This document shows, in pieces, positions 23,939 to 38,900 of a stretch of DNA of 64,000 bases. The DNA comes from Gigantopelta aegis. Taxonomy: Eukaryota; Mollusca; Gastropoda; Neomphalida; Peltospiridae. How positions within the stretch are numbered: position 1 is the first letter of the stretch; every line of letters begins with the position of its first letter. A program made the position numbers and the translations under genes. The stretch lies in NCBI RefSeq assembly GCF_016097555.1, contig NC_054702.1, forward strand, positions 66,173,478 through 66,237,477. The letters run 5' to 3'. The notes below the pieces were generated by a model. It searched no databases, was not told the DNA's origin, and was given only the letters and a program-made list of their open reading frames with translations.

Positions 23939-26900
23939 TCAGCTGGGTTCTACTTTTATTTTTTTATTCCTGCTACGAGCTGCATCCTCCATGTCGGAGC
24001 TCTCAGATTCGGAACCGCCATCAAATGCCGAGATCTGACCACCTTTTGGGTTAACTGCCCCCGAGGGCTGGGACACAAACTGACCAGTTGTCCGCGACTT
24101 TTCCAGGGCTCGAACTGAAACAACAGAATTTTTGTTATATAAATCACTTTTAATGTTAACAATTGTCAAAACATTTTCCTCAGTACTCTACAGGGTCCCG
24201 TTTTACAAACCGATTTTAGGGCTGAGATCATCTTAAGTGCATAAGGTAGTTACACACTTAAGGTGATCTTGGCGCTAAGATAACTGCGTAAAACACGGCC
24301 CTGCTATATAAACATCTAGGCACTTGATAGCAAGATAATGAGACTGTTTCTCCATTTAATGCAATAAACAGTGAATTTAGATTCCAGAAGTTAAGACAAG
24401 CATTTGTTTGACCACAAAAATCTTTAACGCTAAATCAAAAAGTGCAAAAACTAGTTTTTTCCCCACAAGTCAGAAATGTAATATGTAGGGTCTCCATGAG
24501 CAGGGCTAAAAATATGTGTGAATCTCCAAATCATATTCGCATCAGGTTTTATGCAAGTGCCAAATAATCAAAATTCACATAGATCCACGTGAAATATGAT
24601 AAAAAAAATTGTAAAATCTTGTAACATATTAAAATATTACTGAACAAACTCTGGTTTTCGATATTCAGTCTAAACTGGCTACAAAAAATGTAGCATATAT
24701 TTGTATCAATATAGTGATAGAAATGTAGTGGCTTACCAAGACTAGTCTAGCCTGAACCAAAGTTATCCCAAAGAAAACAGAAAGGAAAGTGCATTCTCTA
24801 TTTTCTTTATCAAAGTTAGTATCAAGCTTGTTTACATTGGTTAGCCCTTATCATACTGATTTAGTAAACAGACATTCTCTTTCGTAATCAATTCTACTTT
24901 TCTTACATTGGTTAGCCCTTATCATACCGATTTAGTAAACAGACATTCTCTTTCGTAATCAATTCTACTTTTCTTAAAAGCAAAAATGTTCTGTGGCAAT
25001 ATCCATATGCACAATTTTAATGATCAAAACCCCAATAGACACAAAGAGCGGAGTTAATAAATGAGACAAACTATCATCTATGGTTTAGTGGTCCATCAAA
25101 ATTCAGCAGCGAGAGAATGGCCTATTTAATTAATATTCATCATGTTTTAGGAAAGTAAATTTTTTTCTCACACTTCACACTATCAGTGATGCAGAGTTAA
25201 CACAATTTTGTAATAGCAAATAATATTTCACTTTATTTAATAAATTATGGTCAAATTGGAACAATTAACGGAACTTAAGGGAGTAGTCATTTGTTATAAG
25301 GTCACTGCATTATTTCTGTGAAAGCATGATCGGAGTTTGCTAATGATTTAACTTGTAACTAAATGTATGGCTAGTATGGGAACCTAAAACAATTATAATC
25401 AATTAATAATCAATCTGTGAGCTCCGATTATAATCACTATGAAAACCAGTAGTGATATGAAACAAAGTACTGCAAATGAGAGAAATCTCTAAAAAACACA
25501 TACAAGGTAGACAATATTTAACGTTGATTGTGTATCTATAAATATGACTCAGATTTTAGTGGGTATGGCATGTTTGCATGAAGTATACACTCACTCTGTT
25601 GTTCTAAAATACCGTTCTGTCTCTTCAGGTCGTCTATATCTTGCTGGTGACTGTGGTTTTTCCGCCTCATGAACTGAATATAGTCTGCAGCTTTCTTTAG
25701 TATCTGAGCCCTTGAAATTTGATTCTGTTGAATAGAGAAACTCAATCACATTAGCCAACTCTTGTATTAGTGTTTACCTTCAAACGGCCACATCTGTTCA
25801 CAAATAATCAGGCAAGTTTGTGTGTACATATTTTCTATTTATGTATCATTACAAGATATACATTTGCTTTAAGTTCAGGGGTTTCCCCAGGGCCATTAGG
25901 CGTAGCGGCCCGACACGCCTTGGTCCGTAAAGTAAGCGCTTTGACGGCGTGGAAGCGCCTTAAATCAATTGCCGCTACGTCTTGATTTGAAGTGCTTTAA
26001 AAAAACAAGTACGAGCGTGGCAGTCGACTACCACTTGCAAACAACTTGTGTACCAGTATATCAAGCACACCTAATTACTATGACAGGTAAAACACGTCCT
26101 AAATACCTAACAATGGACCAGTCGTCTGCTCACAATTGGTGTTTAGTAATTTTACCACATCTACTGGGACCGCTAATCCGTCAGGAAGGCGCTTACGCTA
26201 ACGGGATTCCTGTGTCGAGCAATCAAGCTTCAAGGCCGATCAAAGAAGATGCCCATTGACAGAATCAACTGTACCATTTAACTGAATAAACGATAGATGA
26301 AGCACTTTTTAAAAGTACAGTTAAGTTGGCAATCAATCATTTCTATCCTAACACCCCCTTCCCAAAACTCCCACACACTGAAAACATCCAATGCTCGTGC
26401 TGTCGGTAGCCAGATTAGCCATTGGCTAATTAAAAATTATTTAAAAGAAAATGGCTAATAAAATTTGCAAGTGGCTAAAATTTTGGCTAAACCATTTTCT
26501 ATCTTCTGATGTGAACAAACGGTTACATAATCTATCCAACAGCTCAAACATAATAATAATACCAAATATTCAATTAGCTTAATAGCGATCTCGTGACCGG
26601 TAACGAGAAAATCCAGAATACAGCGTAGACCGTATGATGTTTGTTTATTTTAATAATCACTGTTATTAATTTAAACCACATGCATTCGACACGTATGACA
26701 GCAATGTGACGGTAATTCAATATCTGGAAGATCTGTAACTTGTTATTTTAATGTTGTAAAGTCTTTGAACCAAAGTAATAAAAACAAATCGATAATGCGT
26801 GTCAATTTGAATACACATGCCAGTTCAGGGCCAAAAGACTTATCCCAAGAGCTGAGTTCAGCCAGATCGAGCGAAAATAAAACATTCGCTACACTGGTTT

Positions 26901-29900
26901 GTGTGCTTCATGTTAAACCAAATGGACACGATGGACACCAAATCAAATAGTTCGCGAACGTTAAGAAGAACATTCGTTGGCTGAACCGAAGAAAGCTCTC
27001 GACGCGAATATACGTCACGCTTCAGAGTCAGCTGATACCCATGTGTCAAGGGGCTTCGTTGCGGACACTGAACAATGCGATTACACAGAAGTAAATCTTG
27101 ATGTAAATTTGTAGAAAAACAATAGTTGTTTGCATCAATGAATACCTAACGGAAGTTTAATTTATTTCCTTTGTCTTTGTTAATTTTGTATCTATGGTTG
27201 AGAGATCGCGATTGCGGGAAATGAACACATGCATTATTTATACAAATTGCAGTTAAACGTACACTGAATTAGCATACAATAATCATATTTGTTAGATATA
27301 TATTTGTACGACATTTAATAAGTTAGCTGGATTTTAAAAAGACCGTAAATTTTTATTTTATTAAGGTTTTTTTTTTTTTTAGTTTTTTTTTTTTATAAAT
27401 GGAATATACTGTGAAGTCGGCATTCTTAGTCTAGTTATTTTACAAGCAGAAATCACAACAAGCATTTAACACGACGCTGAAATCAACAGCAACAACATGG
27501 CACAAATTATGAAATTGTTGGGGGTGGGGAATTGATGAGTTACTTTAAAAAAGAGCAGGATTGAAGGCAAACACTTAACTGTTTTCAACCCACTATCCCA
27601 CTTATTTTGGCTTGATTTGTGTTATACTGATGCTAAAAATGTAAGCGCCTTAAAAAAATCCTGGAGAAAAGCCTGAAGTTGACATGTTTCTTCTCAAACT
27701 ATTATTTAATAATTCAAGAGGTTGACGTATAAGTGCAGTCTTCGCTAGGAAAGACGAGTAATAATTCCTGCTCTCCTACGAAGTTGAATGGCAAACTGAT
27801 CACCTCGCAATAAATCAATAAAAAATTTAATACATTTTATTGAAAACTTCATGTGATTACTCTTCTAGCAACACTTCAGGAGAGTAATCTTCAGCTCGCC
27901 TTCATTTTGATCATGGTTAATACTAAAGTGGGTACAAATATTGAAAACATTTCAAGCAGCATGTCATTTTCCCATACCCATTTACAAATCATTTTAAATG
28001 CAGAAACCTCTATATTATACATTAATACTGGATATTGAGCATTCGTCGGAAGTGTTTTTTAATATGGAAAATCTCAACCGAGTCTATGTTAATCAGTATT
28101 TGTAGAGGTTACTATTTTACCTATTAGAAAACACGAGTGGCGAATTCTATTTATCCTATAACACTTCTAAAATAACATTTTAATCAGATTTTCAGTACAT
28201 CACAGTAATAAAGTTGCCTCAAACGGTAATATGACATCGTCACAATTAGCACAAATTTGTTTGACGTCACACATTGTAACTAAATCTTATGGAAACGTTA
28301 CACTCAAGTCTTGGCTTGTAAACAACATTGACAACAACACATTATTACCTAGAGATCCTTAAAATATACATTTAAATTTGCATACCATTATTACATGGGT
28401 TAATACACTAAATTATCACATGGGTTTATGACATGGATATCTTGGGTAAGTTATAGGATAAAATGGTTTATCTACACTATAAAGATCACGTTTCAGCATT
28501 TCAGATCAAATGTAGTCAACTTTGCTGAAATCATACCTTACACACATAAAAAAGCTGAAATCAGATACAAAGCTAAAAGAAATCAAAATCACATCCCTGC
28601 ATATTAATTGTTTATCCCAAAATTGTATCCTGCTGCAGAATCCCTAAGTTGGACAAGTTGTGTATTAAAATCCATCAAATTTATGCATAAACTACTTTTT
28701 AAAAAGCCTGGCGGACAATCTTACCACATTGATCGCAGACACACGTTGACAAACGCTGACCAGGTTAACACTACGAAGAAAGAGAGTAAAAAATTGAAAG
28801 GTTGTATACATACATGTACCTTTTCGCCATGCAAAGACGGGACTGCATCTCGCAAACTGTGAAAACTCTCCTTGATGTGGTCACGTCTCTTCCTTTCCAA
28901 AGCATTATGATGGGCTCGCTTTTCTGCCTGGAAAACAGTGTTAAGTAGCATTCCATCATAGTTTAATTACAATGTATTTATATGACAGATAATGTATACA
29001 TGTATGGGAGTTATGAGGCAGGTGTGTGTTTTTTTTTTTTTTACCTATATGGCCTCAGATTACAGTTATCTTCCCATTTGGTTGTCCAAAATCCGGAAAT
29101 TTGACCACGCAAGTAGTCTGCTGTTTGACTGTGATTATTTCATGGCAGACAGCTATAAAGTGGCAACTGTTTGACTGAAGTAACAAGGGATAGCATGTAG
29201 TTTGTAAACGTGTAACTTGCTGACATTGAAGACTTGTTTGTGGTAATTCCGGCCCATACAAAAGTAGTGCTTTTTGTGAGAAATGGGTGTACTCCGGCCT
29301 GGTTTAGAGGGTGTGTCTGTTTAAACCAATATGCTGGGAGAAAGAGCTGGACAACAGGGGTTGTCCTTTTCAGGGTATGTGTCCCCCATGCAGGCAAAGG
29401 TACATACAAAACTTCACTGGCCTGCTGATATTAATAAAAATGTTATAGCCACTAAGGCTATATAGAAACATATAGTGAAATTAATTGTGGTTTGAGGCCT
29501 GATATAGTTCACACATTACACCGGTTAAATGCTTGATTCTGATGAAAGTATTATAACCAGAGAGGTGAAATTACACAGACTGATTGTGGATACCACAAGG
29601 AATATGAAAACTAATTTATTTATTTTCTAAATATTTTATTAAATTAAAAAACATTTTTTTGAATTTATTAAAAATTAAAATTAAAATTTTCAACTTTTAA
29701 ATTTCAATATCCTCCAAAATAGCATAAAATGACCTCTGATGTTATTACAGGTTGTTGCAATATTTTTTAACAGTTTTGAGCTAATAATTTGGTAAAAAAG
29801 AGCAAAAGTTGGATTTTGTTAGTCAATATTGAGATTTTTTTTTTTTTTACATATTGAATTTTAACGAGTTTCTCAATTATTGCAATTGGACAGAAGATCT

Positions 29901-32900
29901 AAATATAATGAATATATCACTACTAAATGTAATTAAACACTTTAAATAAATAGTATACAGTTTTTAACAAGATTAAGTACTCTAATAATACATTTCACCC
30001 ACATTTATGTAAATTACACACTTCAGGCATTTTTCAAAAATGGTCTTTTATCCTTAGAAAATCTAATAGGCTAATATTCTATGCTGTCTGAATGTATTTA
30101 TTGTGTTCAGTAATCAGATGCTGGTATACTTGTCAAGTTTATTGCAGAAAATGTGCCAAAAAGGTTAACATTTGGCTTGTAATACATTATGGCAGAATAA
30201 TTCATAATGCATATTCAGTGGTCATTACTACAAACATCCTTCCAATCAAGAAATATTACACTGAGGTATCCAAGACACTGGCACATGACTACACTTGTTG
30301 ACAGTTATCACTGGAAACTGAAAAATATGGTGCAAGTACCTCTTGGTAGGATTTATATCAGCATTTTGTGACAAAATCTTCATTTTCAAAGTTGTCGTCA
30401 ACAAAAAACATATTATGGTGTATACCTAAGTAATATCTGTAGGGCATATTCATATTAATATGCATTTATATGGACTGTTTTGCCTTTTACAAAGTGGCTA
30501 CATGTCTAATACAGTAAATGAAGTAGATTAAGTAAATACAGGAAGTCAAAATTGAATCTGAGGCCTATCATGTCTAATTTTCCCTGAAATTAGTGTGTAA
30601 AAATGTGTTGCAAATGGCCCCAATTTTGTGACTTTCACCATCCCTCTGACACATTTCTAATAATGTATCATGAATTCAGTCACCATATCTTTACTAAGCC
30701 TCCACTTATCATATCTAAAATGCAAAATTTTACAGTTTTAGATTTTTTTTTTTTTCAAAAATTTAAATTTAAGTTTAATATTTCATTAAAAATTAAGTAA
30801 AATCTAATGATTGATTTTTTTTCCTTTAAATATTTCAAAATCTTTCCAAGACAACACTGTGCAGATAGAACATATGTAGAAGAAAAAATAGCTGCTCATT
30901 GTATGAAGAAATCCCAAAATTTGATAAAGTTATTACATTTTGAAGTTGGTGTTCCTCAAGTTTCCATTGCTAAAACTGGCCATGGCAAGGCACTGTGGTA
31001 GGTGTTTTAACACAGCCTCTATATACTCTCAGGTTTAAAGGTGACATCCCGATACTTACTGAGCATTGCTTTAATATACTACTCAAAAGAATTTACGGGT
31101 CAAAAATTTATAACCAAATAAGTTTCAGAGTGTATTAGATTGATGATGTAAACTACACCAAAAATTTAATTTATTGTTCCATATTTACAAAAAAACACAA
31201 ATAAACGTCACTGTATACAAGAAAGTCACATGACATGCTGTCAAAGTTGAAGGTTGTCAAACATGGATTTTACACATTAGAACATTCGTTTAATAGTGTG
31301 TGAATCCACCCCTGGCGCGAATACACTCGACACATCGTTGCCTCATGCTGTTGATCAGACGTCTGAAGAACTCTTGGGGAATGGCCTGCCACTCTGCCAT
31401 AAGAAGTTGACCCAGATCATGAAGGTTGGCTGGAGGGGCATGGTTATCCCGAACTCTCCTGCCTAATTTGTCCCAGGCGTTCTCTATTGGGGCCAAGTCA
31501 GGCGAATATGCTGGCCAATCCATCCTGGTGATACCTTGTTGTCTGAGAAAGTCCGTTACCACCCTAGCGCGGTGGGGTCTGGCATTGTCATCCTGCAGAA
31601 CTGCCCCGCCACCAATCTGCTGAAGGCCTGGGAGAACCAACGGCCGGATAATCTCATTCAGATAGCGGATTCCATTCAGATTGCCATCCACCACATAGAG
31701 GGGGGTCCTGTGGTGGATAGAAATGCCGCCCCACACCATGACGCTGCCACCACCGAACCGGTGACGTTGTCTAACGTTAACGTCAGCGAAGCGCTCCCCA
31801 GGACGTCTGTAGACACGAACCCGACCGTCGTTGAACTGGAGACTATACCTGGACTCATCAGTGAACATCACTCGACCCCACTGAACACGTTGCCACCGCA
31901 GATGAAGTGTGCACCAGTGACATCTGGCCGTTCTGTGACGTGGTAGGAGTGGTGGTCGAACGGCCTGGCGACGGCAGTGTAGATTTATTGGCTCTCAGAC
32001 AATTGCGTATGGTTTGATCAGACACTCGAGTTCCAGTCGCATTCCACGTAATCGGCGTGCAGTGGTTGTGCGTTGATGTAGAGCCATATTGGTGATGTAG
32101 TGGTCCTCTCTATTTGTAGTGCTTCGGGGTCTTCCCGAACGTGGACGATTTCGAACAGAATTCGTTGCTTGGTACTGTTGCCACAGTCGGCCAACGACAC
32201 TCTGACTGACACCAAGTCTCAGAGCAACATTTCTTTGCGTATTGCCATCCTGAAGCCAAGCAATAGCCCTTCCTCGATCTTCGATAGTCAGTTGACGTCG
32301 TACCATTGTCGAATTTGGAGTGTGCACCGTACACGAACGCAAGCTCCAATTATACGGAAATTCAGCATTGGGAACATGGAATACACATGCAAACCGTGCA
32401 AATGAAGCGCTTTGTGAAAAAGCAAGTTATGGGCACTTAGCAGACCTTTCGCTTTCGCCCTAATTTACGTGCAAATCTAAGCATGTTTTCGCCATTAGAA
32501 CTAGTCGACAGTGTCAATGACAGTGGATTTTAATTAATTTATGGGTTGCTTAGACCCACTTTCGTCAAAATGGAACAATACCATGCATGACATTATGGTC
32601 TAGCTAATATAATTGATATTCAGAAAATAATGTCGAAAATATCGTCTGACCCTTAAATTCTTTTGAGTAGTATATGTATATCATTGGAATGCATTAGTGT
32701 GGGCCAGTTTTTAGGGGGAAAAATGGACTGATAGGCCTCAGATCACAGTTATCTTCCCATTTGGTTGTCCAAAATCCGGAAATTTGACTGCACAAGTAGT
32801 CTGCTGTTTGACTGTGATTATTTCATGGCAGACAGCTATGAAGTGGCAACTGTTTGACTGAAGTGACAGGGGATAGCATGTAGTTTGTAAACACGTGTAA

Positions 32901-35900
32901 CTTGCTGACATTGAAGACTTGTTTGTGGTAATTCCGGCCCATGCAAAAGTAGTGCTTTTTGTGTGAAATGGGTGTACTCCGGCCTGGTTTAGAGGGTGTG
33001 TCTGTTTAAACCAATATGCTGGGAGAAAGAGCTGGACAACAGGGGTTGTCCTTTTCAGGGTATGTGTCCCCCATGCAGGCAAAGGTACATACAAAACTTC
33101 ACTGGCCTGCTGATATTAATAAAAATGTTATAGCCACTAAGGCTATATAGAAACATATAGCGAAATTAATTGTGGTCTGAGGCCATATCAAGCATTTTAA
33201 CATCTAAAATTGTAAACTTTGAGAGAAAAATACGGGACACTTGACATGGTTGATAAAATTTAATTAACAATTAGCATTGTAATCAGGGGACAATATTTCA
33301 GAATCTTAACCAACTGGAAGTCAATTCACATGAGTATTACTTAGGTAACCGACTGATCGGTTATGTGAATATAGTCCTCGTAACTGATGAGTTAGGCCTA
33401 CCTAATCCTAAAACACTCGAACTACATTTCTGTGCTACACTGGTGATTCAAAAACAAACTGATTTTCACTTTCAATTAATTTTAGAATGTAATTGTTCAC
33501 CACATAACCGATTAGCAGTTCTCGTGACGCGAACAGAACAGCAGTTCTTGTAAAATATTGTGCCCTGCGTAATGGATACAGATATAACGTGGGACTGAAT
33601 CCCTGACAGTGGATCCATTGGGCTATTTCTCATATTTCTCATCCCAGCCAATGATCCACAACTGGTGTAACAAAGAGTAACCTATAAAGTATTAGCAGCA
33701 TGTTTCTTCTCTAAATATCTATGAATGATCCATAACCATATTACCGACACCATATAAACATAATTAAGATGGGTGGAGTGTTTTGTTAAATAAAACTTTT
33801 TTTCTCTCTTTGTCAATAAAGTAGGATTGACTGCCCACCACCATGTGTTGACTTCCTGACAGTGGGTGAGAAATTTGGTTGTAGTCATTCTTTGTCTTTA
33901 CTGTTAACACATAACAAAACTTGCAATTTATAAAATTATCTATATAAAATAATAAAAATAAATAAATAAATAAATAAAAAAAGAAATTTTTAAACTATTT
34001 AACATTAAACATTAAAAAGATAAGTACTGAAATACATTAAGTTAGAACACAAATTATGTAAAACGAACATGACCAAGCAGTCTAAATTAAAAAAATAAAA
34101 ATTAAATGCTGAATATGGCAATTTAAAAAAAAACAAAAACAATTAAATGCAGTTTCTTTGCTCAATATGTCAAAAACCCCACCCAAAAACAACAAAAAAA
34201 CTTTAAAACAAGTATGTAATATTACATGAACATATAGACTGAGTCTCAGCCTACCATAAAATTGCCCAGGAAGACACACAGCAGTAACATACATTAGTCA
34301 GCAAGTACAAGTTAGCACATGTATGAATCAATTGTAGGCTACATGTAGTGTGTACAGATATTTAGCTATGATGTAAGCACCAAACACAGCTACCAGTAAA
34401 GATAGTGCTGATTATGATTCATATTTAGAATCACTCTGCTTACTGTACCAAGTATATACCCATCACAATTTACAGTAACATTTGCTATTTACATGTACAC
34501 ACATTTATAAATGATCTGTACTTATCCACATTACATACAAGTCGACAAATAGCAAATATATAGGTCAAATACAGGAAATCATCTCTCTATATATATATAT
34601 AATCCAAAAAAGCCAATGACTTTTATTAGGCATGTATGTACTGTATCAAATAGCCAGCAAATAAGGTGGGTTTTTTTTTCCATATTACATGCCTGTACAA
34701 GTTCAATATATGATAATGTATGCGTGTCAGCCTTAGGTTTTAATTTCATTATATTTTCTGCATTCTAAATTCTAATTTAATACATATACATGAATGTTAT
34801 TATATTATGTAATTCTCCAATGTTTTCGTGGGTAAAATAATTAACATTTGATGTTACAACTACAAGAGGACATTTTTGATCAAATCATAGTAAAACAATG
34901 TAATACAGTAGCTAAAACAGAATCCAAGATTTCAAAGAAATTTATTTTTAGTGAATGCATTACCTCTTCTTTTTTAGCATTTATCACATACTTTGATTGT
35001 AAACACTGGAATTCATAGAACACTTCCATATACATATATCATTATTTTTATTATTATTATATGCATAAAAATTATGTGTACATGTACAAACAGTACAAAC
35101 ATTGAAATTAAAAATGTTCAAGTTAGTAGACATAAAAAAAACCCATTGTTTTAATTTGAAAACAAGTTAGTATCCCATGAAGCAGTAGGTGGTTTCTTTT
35201 CCAGTACCAAATGTCACAACTACATGTACTACTACAAGTACCATTCAACAGGTCCTCAAAGTAAACAACCCAGAACACACAATAAAGTTTGTTTTGTTTA
35301 ACGACACCACTAGAGCATACTGATTTATTAATCATCGGCTATTGATGTCAAACATTTGGTAATTTTGACATATAGTCTTTGATAGGAAAGCTGCTACATT
35401 TTTTCATTTAGTAGCAAGGGATCTTTTATATTCTGTACCATTCCTTAGACAGGTTAACACATACACACAAGTAAAGGTCCTAAGCTGACCAAATTCAACT
35501 TAATTGGCATGAATAATGTATCCAGTTCCTATTGAGTGTTAGTAAACAAAATTAGAAATTACCTGTAAAACAAAATTAGAAATTACCTGTAAATCATCTC
35601 ATGTTGGATTATGCAAGGCTCACATTCATTTTTTTTTTAAAGCCAATTTTCATATACGCATAGTATTTACTGGGAAATTATTTTAAAAGTGACTAATTTA
35701 CAGAAATTTTGGTATTCTAATACAAAATATTATAGCTACTTTGTATACAAATTAGCAATTGGCTATTTGGCAATGGTTAGGAAAGATAGTTTGTTTTGCT
35801 TACCGACACCACTAGAGCACATTGATTATTCATCATCTGCTATTGGATTTCAAATATTTTGTAATTTTGAGTCTTAGAGAGGAAACCCACTAAATTTTTT

Positions 35901-38900
35901 CATTAGTAGCAAGGGTTCTTTTATTTGCATTGCACCATCCCAGACAGGATAGCACATACCACAGCTTTTGATATACAGGCCTGCACAAATTGAACGAACG
36001 ACCGTTTCATTCGGCATCGGTTATGCCATTTTATTTGGCATAACCGATTTACCGTTCGTGTAAAATTTACTGAACGACTAGTCCTGGCCATGTCCACCAA
36101 TCAAAACCTTACTTGCAGAATCATGCCAGTGATTTAAAAATAACACTGCATAGTCTCCAATGTCCAGGTAACATTTCGTCTGTAAATAATAATTTAAATA
36201 TTGACCAATCACACTTCACCTTTTATAACGTTATTTGGGAGCATACAAATTCTAAAAATATTGGGCGAGTCTATTTTAGTGGCCGCAGTACAGCGAACCA
36301 TACCAATATGTACGGGATGGGTTATCAGTCTTCAATTTTACATTACAAATTATTTATTAAAAAACCCACAACTAAATCAGTCTTCAGTTTTACATTACAA
36401 ATTATTTATTTTATAAAATAAAACATGTTTTAAGGCATTCGTAATTCACACGAAACATGATTCACTGGCATGATTCTGCAAGTAAGGTTTTGATTGGTGG
36501 ACATGAGCTCCAACTGGCTGCTGTTGGATCCACATGTAACAGTGGAGCTAATTTTAATTAGATTGAGTCCTGGCAACGTACCAATATATTTTTATCGCGA
36601 GTACAAACATTAGACTTGTTCCTGATGCAGTGCTTTTTCGTAGAGCGTAACGTAACCAGTCAAGTTTGTATAAATATCTTGCAAAGTACGTGCATTCCTA
36701 TTGGTTGTTAGAAGGCCCTATAGCCGAATTTCACCAATCAAAAATGGCGATATTGTGATGGTCATTACAATCTCGAACTGGATCAGCAACCAGGGTAAAC
36801 CAGTCACAGTGACCCTATTATTATTAACTGTAATTCCGAATCGGATAGTGACAGTGACGACGACGACAGTGTCAATGACAGTATCAGTATCAACTGTTCG
36901 TCAGCTAAGGAGGATGGCACAGTCTCCCACTTAGGACTGAATGTCATGACATTATATACACATAAAAGACTAATATTACAAAATTAATGGTAAAAGATTG
37001 CCTTGCAGTGAATTCTTATTTATTCACACGTAGTTATGCACACATGATGATGTGTTTTATATAATAGGTCAAGCCTGACATTCACTATATTTTGGTAATT
37101 TATTACAATAGTCCTAATCATTATTATTATTTTTAAATATCTTAAACATTTGTATATATATACATTTTACTTACCATTGCCAATCTCTTGTTTCTCAAAA
37201 TTACATTTTTTGTTGTTGTTTATAATTATATAAAAAAAACCCCAGGTTATGCAAACCAAAATAGGTTATGCAAAATCTTTTGGCATAATCCCTTTTCACG
37301 TTTATCAAATTTATAATTTGCGCAGGCCTGGATATATTATTCGTGGTGCAGGGTCAGTCTAAGATTCATCCCCATCAGTGGGCCTATTGGGCTATTTTTC
37401 GTTCCAGCCAGTGCACCACGACTGGTATATCACAGGCCATAGTATGTGCTATCCTGTCTGTGGGATAATGCATATAAAACATCCCTTGCTACTAATGGAA
37501 AAATGTAGCAGGTTTCCTCTCTAAGACTGTCAAATTACCATATGTTTGATGTCCAAAAGCTGGTGATTAATAAATCAATGTTCTCTAGTGGTGTCTTTAA
37601 ACAAAACAGACGTTATTATAAATAGCATGTTATTATAAATAGGCCTGGACCTTTATACGGTTTAGTGGTAGCCATCAAGAATACAAACTTATAAGATCTG
37701 GTAGCCCCTATCAAAATTTAAAAATAAACAATTGCCGTAAAAACACCAGTGAAGTTCCCCAATATCCATTTAGTGAATTTGCAATTATAATCAAATTAGG
37801 AATCTAATATTCCAAACCAACTTCATGTAGCCCAGTACCTTGGGTTACCATTAACTGTGACGAAGCCCAGCATGTCAACCACGGCAATCTAATATTCCAA
37901 ACCAACTTCATGTAGCCCAGACACCTTGGGTTACCATTAACTGTGACGAAGCCCGGCATGTCAACCATGGCAATCTAATATTCCAAACAAACTTCATGTA
38001 GCCCAAATACCTTGGGTTACCATTAACACCTTAGGTTACCATTAACTGTGACGAAGCCCAGCATGTCAACCATGGCAATATAATATTCCAAACAAACTTC
38101 ATGTATCCCAAATACCTTGGGTTACCATCAACTGTGACGAAGCCCGGCATGTCAACCATGGCAATCTAATATTCCAAACCAATTTCATGTAGCCCAGATA
38201 CCGTGGGTTACCATTAACTGTGACGAAGCCCGGCATGTCAACCATGGCAATCTAATATTCCAAACCAACTTCATGTAGCCCAGATACCTTGGGTTACCAT
38301 TAACTGTGACGAAGCCCGGCATGTCAACCATGGCAATCTAATATTCCAAACAAACTTCATGTAGCCCAGATACCTTGAGTTACCATTAACTGTGACGAAG
38401 CCCGGCATGTCAACCATGGCAATCTAATATTCCAAATAAACTTCATGTAGCCCAGATACCTTGGGTTACCATTAACTGTGACGAAGCCTGGCATGTCAGC
38501 CATGGCAATCTAATATTCTAAACAAACTTCATGTATCCCAAATACCTTGGGTTACCATTAACTGTGACGAAGCCCGGCATGTCAACCATGGCAATCTAAT
38601 ATTCCAAACCAACTCCATGTAGCCCAGACACCTTGGGTTACCATTAACTGTGACGAAGCCCGGCATGTCAACCATGGCAATCTAATATTCCAAACCAACT
38701 CCATGTAGCCCAGACACCTTGGGTTACCATTAACTGTGACGAAGCCCGGCATGTCAACCATGGCAATCTAATATTCCAAACAAACTTCATATAGCCCAGA
38801 TACCTTGGGTTACCATTAACTGTGACGAAGCCCGGCATGTCAACCATGGCAATCTACTATTCCAAACAAACTTCATGTAACCCAAATACCTTGGGTTACC

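Larger units (their letters stand above)
35789..37353 (-). repeat. SINE family A split by a nested CAG-type element
   Basis: The minus-strand SINE runs from gtttgttttgcttaccgacac (35789) to agcttttgatata (35975). It resumes after the inserted element at gatatattattcgtggtgca (37331). The split falls at a point inside the SINE body where intact copies read tttgatatac...gtggtgca, so the interruption is directly visible. Confidence 0.75.

Noticed and set aside
29140-29409. Coding gene [15 protein letters not shown]...
   Set aside because: It lies wholly inside a ~450-bp TIR element present twice, the frame is not preserved in both copies, and no family is recognised.
36113-36421. Frame ([20 protein letters not shown]...) recurring in the MULE-type MITEs as a possible conserved small protein
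   Set aside because: It recurs because the DNA module recurs. Copies differ by indels, and the frame runs across a TATA/CCAAT-like non-coding core, so coding is not supported.
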